This document shows positions 38,501 to 49,990 of a stretch of DNA of 64,000 nt, one piece after another. How positions within the stretch are numbered: the stretch's first letter is position 1; each line of letters begins with the position of its first letter. The stretch lies in NCBI GenBank assembly GCA_946699065.1, contig CAMPDV010000007.1, positions 1,240,001-1,304,000 on the forward strand, written 5' to 3'. The notes beneath the pieces are model-generated. The model was not told the origin of the DNA and searched no databases. It was given only the letters and a program-made list of their open reading frames with translations. The DNA comes from Loxodes magnus (taxonomy: Eukaryota; Ciliophora; Karyorelictea; Loxodida; Loxodidae). The position numbers were made by a program, and so were the translations under genes.

Positions 38501-41500
38501 CAGAAATGGAAAAAAATCTGCTAGTAGTTAGTATATCTTGGATAGATGGATGAAAGAAAATTTAATTTAGGAGTTCAATATCCATTCTAAATAACACTGA
38601 TCAAATTTTACAAATCAGAATAGGATAAAATTCAAATTTTGAAGATTTGCTATAACTGGAAGAGTATTTTGTTCATTTATAAGACACATAGCAAAAACTT
38701 TTTATAAAGCCCAAAGATAATGATTACAAAGAAACTGATACAGAAATGCAAATTAGTTAAGAATATGGACTTAACTTTACATACTTAAATGGTGATAATT
38801 AGTAGAGAAGGAATACATTAGCTCAAATATTAACTTTTAAGAGAGATCATGGTGATTCGGAATTCTATCTTGCAATATTTTGCGAACGACTGTAAGTAAA
38901 ATAGTATTACATTTATAAAATTATAATAAATCCTATTATGCGCTTTACTAATGCTATCACTTTAAAGTGCTAAGTGTGATTCTAGAAAAGAATTTCCTTA
39001 AAGAAAAGAATTTGTGGAAAAACTCAAGAAACATAAGAAGATGTTGACGAAAAAGGAGAAGTCAGTTCGGGGGAAACTCTATAACTTTATAAGCTTAATC
39101 CATTAAATAATGACATTTACATGCTTATCTCATTCCAAGAAATAGATAAAGAAAATGAAAACGAATAAAAATAAGAGAATGATAAGTTAAAAGAAAGTCC
39201 AAGAGTATTACTAACCAACTCTAAGAAAGACTAATTGAAATTTGAAGTATAACACGGTAAGAGAATATTACATCTATGAATCGACTGCTAGATAGATCAC
39301 TATGGATGCTAAAACTATGTTCTGTACGTTCCTTATTGGATTATTAATTATTCGTTCCTTAAAATTCAATATTAATATTCTCAAACACTATAGAAAGCTT
39401 CTTAAGAAGAAGTGGAGCCGCTGAAAACAAGTGAATTAGAGGAAATTGAATATATTTAAGAAAGATAATAGAAGAAAAAGGTAGTATCTTCTAACAAATG
39501 CTCAGTATGCAAGAAAGATTCAAAAGATTAAAACCGTTGCTAGTACTGTGAAAATAATTTGAGATCAATCTAGAAAAAATCTATTTAATAGTGCTAAAAC
39601 TAATCTTGTGAGGGAGAAATCGATTTAAGTGATATCGAATAAAAGAAATGGCTTATCCATCAATGTAAATAAAAATGTGGATTTTCAAACTTCCTTATTC
39701 CATTGAAAACAAAGTATCAGCAAGATTTGAAATAATATCAAATGACTAAAATAAATTAATTTATAGCTAAGTCAAAAATCAGCAAGCAGAAATCTCTCAA
39801 CATCATAAATCAAAGTAATCGAAACAGTGGAAATATATATCACGATAACAATTGAGAGTTCAAAGAATTCATTCAGTATTGCCATATGCTAACAGCTGCA
39901 AGTTTATAAAGTAAAATAAGAATATCAGTAAAAGATGAAGAGCAGCAAGAAAATTCCTTTAGTAATTGAAGCCAATATTTTTCACTCGGAGGAAGTGGAA
40001 TGGAAATGAAATTAAAATGCTTAAGTGCTTCATAAAAAGGAGAGCAGCACAAATATTATAATTTAGGAGTAGGAATTCACAAAGGAAGTGGAGTTTTTCA
40101 TCGAACTAATATTCTAGTATTTTATCCTCAATTTTTCCTGTTTAACTAGCATGTTAAGCCGTTAAAAATATAATAATTAGATACTTACCAATTTATAACT
40201 TTGCAATTTAAACAGTAAAAGTTCCCTTTTCACTGACCAGATTCAAGTGTATAAAAACAACTTAAGGTATCTTTCGATGAAGAAGGATGTTCATTTTCAG
40301 GTGGTTTTAAAATCGATTTAATAGGAGACATTGTAGTTTCTATCTAAAGTAAAGAATCATCGCAACCATAATTTATTAGAGTTAGTGTCGTAGATCATGG
40401 TCCTACTATATTTGTATACTTTTACTAGGAAAATAAAGCTCCTTATCTGCTTGAAAATCATACAGAACATAAAATATCATTTTCACAGAAAGATACAGAT
40501 AACATATTTCAACTTGAGCCAAAATAAAAAAATAAACCTGGATCATCATATTTTACTTGGCAGGATCATATAGAAAAAGATAGAATATTAAAGGTTTAAA
40601 TAAATGAAGATATACAGGGAGAATATCCACTTGATGTTGTAAGAAAACTATGGCCATTGAAAATAGAGCAAAAATGGAGTCAATGTGGGAAAAATTAGCG
40701 CCAGAATAATAAATTACTAAAACAATTTTAGGAAGTCAAAATAACCAAGAAAAGAAAAAAATTGGGTAAAATAAAGGAGCCAGAAGTAGATGTTCCTTTA
40801 TATGAAAACTAAAAAGAAATACTAAGAAAAGTATTTTTATAACCATAACATGAGGGAGACTTAGAATTGCTTAACAAAAAATTTTGCTGATTCAATTGAT
40901 ACTACTGTGTACTTAAAGATTCTACATTCTACATTCTATAGAACGAAAGAGAAAGAGAAGGAGCTATAAATGAATATGAACGTTATTCTATTAAATATGC
41001 AATTTCTTTAAGTTCAGACTGTATTTCTGCTGAAATTTCGAAAAAAAATCCTCGTATTTTAAATATACATACATGCTTGAGAGACTATTAATTTAGAGGA
41101 AGTGAAACTGATATAAAATATTGGTGCGAACTAATATAAAAGCAAAAAAACCTTTCCCTTAACGATCTTGAAGAAAATTGACGACTTTTAATAGGAGTAG
41201 ATGTAATCCTTAGAGATGAAGTTAAAGTAATGAGATTCTATAATCTAAAGGCAAAAGACTTCCAAAAAAATGATTAATTTGCTAACTGGGTGCATTTATT
41301 ATAAAGACATTTAGATGGATGCAAAATTCTAAAGGAAGAAGAAGAAAAAATAGAGTAATAAGAAAATGAGTAAAATTAAAATGTTATATCATGCTACACA
41401 ATTAATCTACCTTTTATCGGAATTTCACTAGTTCATAGTGAGTAACCTAAAGAACTATTGTATATAAGTTTATAGCAAAATAAATTCGAATTCATATAAT

Positions 41501-43425
41501 TTCAAAACAACTTGATTGGTTTCTCTTTGCAAATTTACTTGCTTAAGATTGACAATCAGCTACTAAATGCAAAATGACCAGTTATTCTAGCTCCTTATAA
41601 CAGACGAAGAAACGAATTCGATATGTCTTTGTTTGTTTCCGTAGTGAAGTAAAAAGATCAAAATATCTATAACTATATGTAGTTTTATTTGCACCCAATG
41701 GCTATTAAAATCGATAAATAGGTAATTTTGGAAGTTCTAACTTTAGTGCAAAACATTAAGGAAACATTTTAGGAAAAGGAAAATACCTTAATGAAAAAAT
41801 TAAAATTTTGCGTTAGAACTGAAACCAAATAGCATCTATAATCAGAGTCAAAAATATACATTAATTAACTTGTTTTCTAACCTATCAAAATTTATTTCAG
41901 CATGAGTTTTTCAATTGATATTGAATCATCATCTAATGATGTTGTTTAAATGATTTCTGAATTTGGATTCGCTCTTACGAATATTGATACTGCAACAATA
42001 TCTCTAGCAGGCTGAAATTAAAATCATGTTTATGAAAATTTTGATAAACTAACAAAAAGACTTTTTAAGCACTATCAGACTTCCTTCTTGATAGCATTCT
42101 ATCGCATTTTAGGAAGTTTTGAAATTTTAGGGAATCCTGCTAAATTCATAGATAGTTTAGGTGTAGGAATGAAATAAATGTTTTTTGAGCCAGCTATTGC
42201 TTTAATGCATTCTCCTAGATAATTTGCCTCAAAAATGGTTAATGGGCCTGTCGCAATGGCAAGAGCTACCATGAATGCAGTTTTGTATAGCTTTGGAAAA
42301 TTTACTGGTTCTCTTGGACAAGGACTAGCAGCACTGAGCTTTGATGAATAATTTAAAAAAACTAGAAGACAAATTTAATCCAGAGAGGTTTAAAATGCTG
42401 GATAAGGATTTATTATAGGCGCTAAACAGTTTAGCTATGGAGTCGTTGAAGGAGTTACAAGCATCTTTACATCTCCAATTATAGGTTTTAAACAAAATCA
42501 TTGTAAAGGATTCGCCCTGGGAATTGGTAAAGGAGTAATCGGAACAGTCGTAAAACCAATTTCAGGGCTTTTTGACTGGGTTTCAAGTACTTCACAAGGT
42601 TTTGCTAGATGAACGCATAACAAAAAAAATGAACTTCTTTACGAAATCAGATCAAGAGCACCAAGAACTTTCAAAGGTTCAGTTTTAATACCTTATGATA
42701 AAAATAATGCCTTAGCAAACTTAGCACTAACATTGGGAAGTCACGAGTTGTAAGAAGGAGAAATTATAGAATTCTGTGACGAAGTTGTGCCTGCTAAACG
42801 TAAAAAAAATAAATGCTTTCCCATTCTTATTATTACATCACAGTAAGTTTTTTTGATTGAACAACCTACTTTCAAATTAAATTTCTCTTTTCGATTAGAT
42901 GAGCTTTCCAAATAAGGAGTAAATGAAGAAAGAAAAGCAGTAATAATCCTATAAAAGAACGGAAAATAAAGAGAAATACCATACATGACTATTGAAAGAA
43001 TTGATAAATGCTAATTCATTCTCTCTAAGCTTGAACGCTAGGTAGAAGAAATCTAGCAGATACAAATCTAAACTTAACATCATAATGATTTAGTTGAATC
43101 TTATATTATTAAAATATCTGCTTCTTAAAATTACCTCAAATTAGAAGCTAGTACATAATTCCTTACAATCAAGTCTATAATAATATTTTATTTATTAGAT
43201 AAAGCTATGGCAGTCAATACTTTTACTAAGAAATTATAGAAGGATAAATTATTTAATGAAGGGGTAAGGATGTTTAGGTAAATAAATAAAACAATTCTAA
43301 GCAGGTTTATTTGTATAAATATCATTTCATTAATGAAGTTATTAAAGAAGAATTTAGAAGCAGCTTTTACTTAGATAAAGAATAGTTATTAAATAAATAT
43401 ATTACTCAAGGTCCCAAGTTGCTGA
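32587..43425 (+). CDS. VPS13-like bridge lipid-transfer protein (chorein family), about 3,600 residues
   Basis: Moves phospholipids between membranes at contact sites through a long hydrophobic groove. ATG 32587; one frame stays open and coding for nearly 10.8 kb with no intron. N-terminal chorein region at residues 5-95 (FLQFIKNRFLKPHI, KVAQAEIGEILISCPFKNF). A very long repeat-beta-groove body follows. The VPS13 adaptor-binding (SHR-BD) region is centred near residue 2246 (VLYVPYWIINYS). Unusual inserts: eight Cys at 2305, 2308, 2318, 2321, 2336, 2341, 2360 and 2364, and a PH-like domain at 2756-2853 (FNWYYCVLKDSTFYILQNE ... YWCELIQ, Trp2846). The conserved C-terminal helices are at about 3180-3340 (FGKFTGSLGQGLAALSFD, GFALGIGKGVIGTVVKP, ISGLFDWVSSTSQGFAR), then a PH-like end. 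Stop is either TAA 43279-43281 or TGA 43423-43425; the latter overlaps the convergent gene by 20 nt. Confidence 0.94.
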
Positions 43426-44125
43426 AAAGCCATCTTCTCCATGCTGGAGCTTCAACATCAGGTGGATTATAGAAAAAGGCTTCATATAGTGCATGTCTTC
43501 TTATGTATGCTCCAATAAAATGCTATAAAAAGAAGAAAATTGCGCAAACAAGAATATGATCATAAGATGCCTCTTGCATAGCTCCTTTTATTTCATCCTT
43601 AGTTCCAACATCATGAATAGCGTCTTTACAGTCTCCACCTAATATAAGAAAAGCCTATCCAGCAATCATTCCTAAGGCTGCTCATGAACCTAAAATCATA
43701 AGAAGAGGAATACATTTGCTGAGCTTACCACCACATCTTTAAGTAAATCCAAGTTAGCCAAATTTTTCAGGATCCAGTTTAACAAAATAGTTTAGAAAAT
43801 ACATCATAATAATACAAAAACCTAACTAAATGACATACAAAAAGGCCATGGCCATAGGAATAGCAGTAAGAGAAGTAGCTGTTTAAGGTGTGGTTGTAGT
43901 TGTTTCTGTTTATAAAAATCGATAAAAATTCTAGGTATATAGTTCTCTAGCTGTTGTGTTATCAGTACTTGTTGTATTAGTATCTACTGATGAAGATTCA
44001 TCAGTGGATGCTGCTTCAATGATACATTCATCATCTGTATATTCACTTGCAAAGATAAAGCTGTAAATCATCAAGATAAAGAATATAAGTCCTGTTATCA
44101 TGTAATATTAATCTATCTTTATCAT
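43406..44125 (-). CDS. Four-span membrane protein with Thr-rich extracellular loop
   Basis: ATG 44125, TGA 43408-43406, 239 residues, no introns. A hydrophobic N-terminus (GLIFFILMIYSFIFA, residues 11-25) is a signal peptide or first span. Residues about 30-85 are acidic then Ser/Thr-rich (DTNTTSTDNTTAREL, TETTTTTPQTATS), likely extracytoplasmic and O- or N-glycosylated (several Asn-x-Ser/Thr). Three further spans lie at about 90-118, 142-165 and 192-212. The loop between spans two and three has Cys-rich RCGGKLSKC and that after span three CKDAIHDV. The tail (PPDVEAPAWRRWLFSNLGP) is conserved-looking. No family is recognised. It is convergent with the VPS13-like gene. Confidence 0.75.
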
Positions 44126-47100
44126 TTTATTCTTTTTAAATTTATAGCATCTTAATTTAATTTAATCTCACACCTTTGCTATTATCTATTTAAACCACTC
44201 TATTAGATAAGCTATTAAATTAAAAATTATCTTAATGGTTATAATAGCTAATTAATAATATCCTTAAAGCTTTTGCTTTGTTTGCTTTTATAAATTATTA
44301 CTATAATTATATCAATTAATTATGAAATTGCTAAATGTTCATATAAATCTAGGAACGTATAAAATACTAGAAATTAATTATAAGATTAAAAGATAATTAG
44401 CTTAAGTAGTTTATTCAAAGCTAATCTTAATTATAACTGAGAAAAGAGTGCTAAATTATGATTATTAGCTTTAATATAAATATAATGATGCTTTTCTTTA
44501 TAAATCTAAATGAAGATATACCTGCAGAGCATTGCTTACAAATAAATAACTTTTGCTAAAGGTAAAAGACTTTACTTATTTTAAATTAGTTAATATACTT
44601 AATGCTAATTAAGTTAAAAATTCATATAAATAAAGCAAAAGCTAACTAAGTAATAAATACTTATATTAACTAGATAGGTAATTTAAAAGAAAAAGTTCAT
44701 AAAGTAGATGTGATATAAAGCTTTATTTAATTTATTGAAGCTAGTATGCAAAATGTTTATTTACAAATTTTAAATTTCTTAATTTAGTTTGCTAATTAGT
44801 ACTATGAACAGCTGCTAACTTCATATATTTTAGTACCTTTAATTAAAGAAATAATTATTTTATTATTTTAAAAGAAGAACTGAAGTATATAATAAAACTA
44901 TTAAATTGGAACTATTTCTTCAATTATATGTTTATTCATATTATTTTCCCCTCTAATTTTAAGTGTTTAATTGATAAATCTCTATATTTTTTATTTGCTT
45001 AATTAAAATTCTTGATTGTCATAGATTTACTAACTCTTTAAAAAGTTCTTAATATTCAATTAATAGAGTTAAAGCTATAAATGTTTAGAGTTAAAACAGT
45101 GATAAAAAACTAAATAATGAATATTTTATTTATTTAGAAATAAATGATTCAAATACATAATCTTAATTATAAACAAGTAACTATTTCATTTAAACATATA
45201 GTTAAATAGATTAATTTATTTTATTTCACTTTTAAATTTATTCAGCTATATTAATTAAAATTTATTATTTTTAACCTTAGATAACCATGATCTATCTTCA
45301 AATTTTTTTCTATTCATTTTAATATCTTAGGTTTACAACTCAATTTAATTATACAAAAAAGTATAATAATACTTGAAAAAACTTAATGAAATCTCTAAAA
45401 TTGAGCGATGGAATACTATATTTGTATTTGTTCATCCTAAATAATCAATAGGCATAATTTAGTTATTATTGGCTTAATTCTAAGATTTAAATAATTATAG
45501 TTTAAAGAATAATTTTATCTTAAGTATTGAGTTTTTGATTATTATAAATACAGAGTATTAAAAGCTATCTACTAAAATATTACTCAAAGTATTTGGTATA
45601 TGCACTTTATAAACTTCATTTGCTATTTTTTTATTGCTTATCAATTAAGCATTTTAGTATCTATTTTTAAGTTTTTTATTTTAATTTATTTTAAAAATTA
45701 ATTATTTCATCAGTACTATACATTTTTTAGCAAAAATCTAAATATGAGTATCAAAGAATAAAGAGAAAGAAATAATTTTAAGGCTAAATTAAAATGCAAA
45801 GGATAGCAAATAGCTATTAAAAGATAAGTATTTAAATAGTCTCAATAAGACTTAAATACCATTTTATTAATTTCAAACATTCAAGATATTTTAATTTATT
45901 TCTATTTTGCTGCAATTCTATAGCAAATTAACTTAAAATGAATATATTTATATATGCTTTCAATCATTTTCAACTATATATAAATACTTAGACAATTTGT
46001 ATTAATACAAGTAGGGATTTACTCACTAAATAGCTGATTTAAAATAATAAGTTTAACTATTAAGAAGTTATTACTCTCTATTCGTAGCTTTGATTGAGAA
46101 TCAATATTATAATTTAAGATATTAAGCATTATATTACTAATTATTATATTCATACTATGTTAGAGCCTTCCTAAAATATTAGCTATAATGAATAAAGATC
46201 TAACTGCTTGTATTTTTGTTAGACAATACAATAATCCTTTAATATAAATGATTATTAAGTTTTTAATTTAGATTAAATTCATTACATTTTTATGACTAAA
46301 TTAGATAAATATCCTTAAATATTAGGATAAATAAGGTTTGTAGATGTACTCAATCATCTGAAGATTTAAATAATTTAATGTTTTTAGAAAGATTCATATA
46401 TATAATTATTCAGTTCTAATTATTTATCACTATTAAGTCCCTTCATTTTAATTGCTCAAGTTACAAAAGTACTTTCATCAAAGTTTTATTAAATTAATAA
46501 AAAGTTCTTAGTATATCATAGCTTTAGATCTTTATTGCTAAATATTTTTCTATATCTTATATAGAATGCTAAATGCTCTATTCAAATATTATATTCTTTA
46601 TTATTGTACGACAGACCAGATCTATATTAAAGTAGATTAAAAGCCTATCTAATAAAATAGATTAATGCTTTTAATACATAAATTTAACTATAAAGAGAAA
46701 CTTTCTTTATTTTCTAAATTATTAAATTGCTTTTATTTCTATCCAAAACATTAAAAAAGAAGCCTAAAAGTTTTATTAATACCATAAAAAAGTGAAATCA
46801 AAATTTAAGAAGAAGAAGTAGGGTTAGCCATAGTATTAAAGAATGACAGATATTAAAAAATATAGCATTATTTTCTTAATATTTATCTAAATGTTTAAAT
46901 AATTTAATATTTGATAAAATAAATATTATAATCTAGAACATTAAGCTTTTATTTTTAAGGCAAATTATTATTTTTATAATTTAATAAGGGAGGATAACTT
47001 TATTATTTATTCAAATACCCTAAAACTTTGATTTGGTCCTTTTGTTTAGCTATGTTTTTATCACGCTAAGTTTTATCTTTCAACAAATGATATTTTAAAT

Positions 47101-49990
47101 AAGCAGAGTAGTAAGAGATTAATGGTATTTATTTAAAAATAAAAGCAAAAGTTATTTTATATGAAATATCAATAGTTATTTTATATGCATTATTTATCAG
47201 TTTTATTCCCATTTTAATTATTAAAAATTTTGATAATTCTAAGTTTTATAATTTAGAGTTAGCAAAACATTTTCCTTTATTTATAAATATTTTTTAGTTG
47301 CTTTATCCTTTTAATAAATTTAAGTGATTCTACCTAAATAGCAATGACAAGTTTAATATTATAATTAAAAATTTAGGTAGTTGACAAATTATCTTTGAAA
47401 TGCTCAAATATAAATATTTTATTTTATAAATGCGGAAGGTTCTTCAAATATATTCATTCAAAAACAAAAGCTAGCTATTTAATTATTAAATTTTTAATTA
47501 GTATTAATAAACTTTTTTAAAGTTAGAGTTTATATTACCTTAATTATTTAAATTTTAGTTTATTTATAATTTATTTAATTTATTTTGTAGTATGTCCTTA
47601 TATTCTATTGAATTAATATAATATTCACAAGGAAGTTGTTCTTTTTATAATTTATTTGAGTTTCATATAACTTTGTATATCAAACATATCATTTATATCT
47701 AAAATCTTTAAATTTATCATTTGACTATATTTTAAATTTTAAGGTTATTTACTGAAATTTATTAAGTGAATCTTTATCATGATGATTTTATTAGTTTTAA
47801 TTGAATCAAAAGGTTTTATTATAATTTTTATTATTATATCTATTTATTACTACATTATTTTTCATCTATTTAATTGCCTAGAAATTAGTTGTATTAAGAT
47901 TAAAAATCCTTTTTAGCTTTATCCTCTTAGTCTTTCTTAGAAAAATCACATTGAAAATTTTTAATGTTGTGATATTTTTTATTCTATTAATTTTCTAAAA
48001 GTTAAAGTCTTATTTCTTTTCCAAGTAGCTCATATAAAAGCTTAATTTTTTCTTATCCCATTTCACGATTTAACCATATTTACAATAATTTTAATGTTGT
48101 CTTTAAGATTCCTAGACTCTATTCTCATTATTAAAACAAAAGTTATCTAAATTTTACTTTATTAACAATTAATTAAATTTAAAAGCTTTAATAAAAAACT
48201 AATACTTTTTAAAAGTTTTCAAATGATATTTAACTAAATAATTAAAAATATATTAAGACTGATAACTTTTTAAAATTTAAGATAGCATGGAATATTTAGT
48301 GATGTACCGAAAACTCAACTTTTTATTAAGTAAATATTAAAAATTGTGAACTAATAATATTCATATTGAATAATCCTGCTATAAGGTATATATCATAGTT
48401 AGCTCTAAGTAGATAGTTTATTTTTCATTTTGGTTTGTTTATTATTTATTAATTTTTAAAGTATTATATTTAATTATATTAAGTATATTCTTTTTGTTAT
48501 TTCTCTAAAAATCCTTATATATTTTATTTGAGAACATTGGAAAATGAAGTTGCTTAGTTGACTTCTTTGCTCCAAATTTAAGTTTTATGGCTGCTATAGC
48601 AACTTTAAATAAATATTTGCTATTTTTGCTATTTTTGCTATTTTTCTTAATTTTTACTTTTGTTAAAACTAATCAGTTTTTTAAAACCAAATCTTACAAC
48701 TAAAAATCTTTAAGATAAATAACAAAAAGTAAAGATTAAATGAACAGCAATTTATAACTGATGAAAATTAGATGAAAAATAAAAAATAAGAACTTATATA
48801 TACATCCATAGATATATCTATTATTTGTTATAAGTGCTTACATTATATTAGGTAATTAGTCTTAAGTATTAATATCTTTATCCATAAATTTCAAGCTTTA
48901 AATATTTGATGATTATATAATTTCTGCTATATAAAAATAAAATTATAATTTCCTAGTTTCTACTAAATTCTACCTTAATAATTTCCAAAAGATAAGCTCA
49001 TACTCAAATTTTAACTATATAAGTAGATTTATCAGTTTGGATTTATGTCTATTAATATCACTTATTTATTATTAATTAAATCTAAACTTTTAATATATCA
49101 TTATATGAAATTTTAGTTTTAACTTATGTTTTAAATCTTTATTTATATGATAATCATTTTAGTAAAAAATCAACTAAAATTGCGAGCGTTTAGAAATCAA
49201 TCCAAATTATTAATTTATGTTCATTTATATAGATTATTAAAATATATTTAAAGCTTTCAGCTTATATTAAGTGCTATAGGACTATTTTATATTTTTTATT
49301 TACATATACAATTATTAATATACCAATTTAGATTTAATTAAGAATGCTAGCTTATTTCTATTTCTTTGCAAGCAGATATGGCGTGATTGTCTGAAATCTA
49401 ATTCATTATATCTAATTTATAATTACAAATGTCATATTGATGACGATGGCTTCACTTAACTATCTCTATTCCATGGATATTAATATAAGTTGACATGTTC
49501 TTTTGATTTAGAGCATTCTATTTAAATATAATTTATAAACCTTAGAATATTTACCTAATATATTTATCATTTTAAATTTGATTATATGTAATAAGGGTAT
49601 TTAGACTGATGCAAAACTTATCTCTACTCAATGATTATTAATTGTTATGATGCTATATCTTTAGCTTACACATATTACTTATTACATAGTTATTTTATTT
49701 TTATTTAAATTATTTAATTAACAAACAGAGCTTTTAACATTATAAAACATTCTAAATAGAAAAAACTAAATAAAAAGTTCAAGAATTATAAACACTCAGC
49801 AGAGTACATGCTTGTCGTATAGCAAGTTACTAAAACTTAGACATTCTTGACATAAATTTCTATTATGATACTAGAAATTAGTTTTCATCTTAATATTCTT
49901 CCTTTCTATGTTTATCTCAATCTGGGATTAAGTTTCGAATTTTTTTAATTTATCATAGTTAGTTTTGGTTCTTTATAGAGTTCTTAAGTT
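44126..49990. other. 5.9-kb gene-poor AT-rich region
   Basis: Longest empty stretch of the window. Both strands give only I/K/N/F/Y/Q-rich chance translation with no motif, no GC rise of the kind seen in genes, and no long repeat. The only local structure noticed is a three-copy 9-bp tandem at 48616-48642. It may be retained non-coding or germline-type DNA. Confidence 0.55.
48616..48642 (+). repeat. 9-bp tandem repeat, three copies
   Basis: The unit TTTGCTATT occurs three times in a row without mismatch and is followed by a partial TTT. It is a short microsatellite inside the large spacer; no function is suggested. Confidence 0.8.

Noticed and set aside
3868-43000. Short ATG-initiated standard-code frames of 60-90 codons at many places (for example 9634-9819, 17274-17471, 29361-29558, 35749-35937, 42741-42986, 62093-62281).
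   Set aside because: They are fragments or antisense shadows of genes read with the wrong code, or chance frames in AT-rich spacer.
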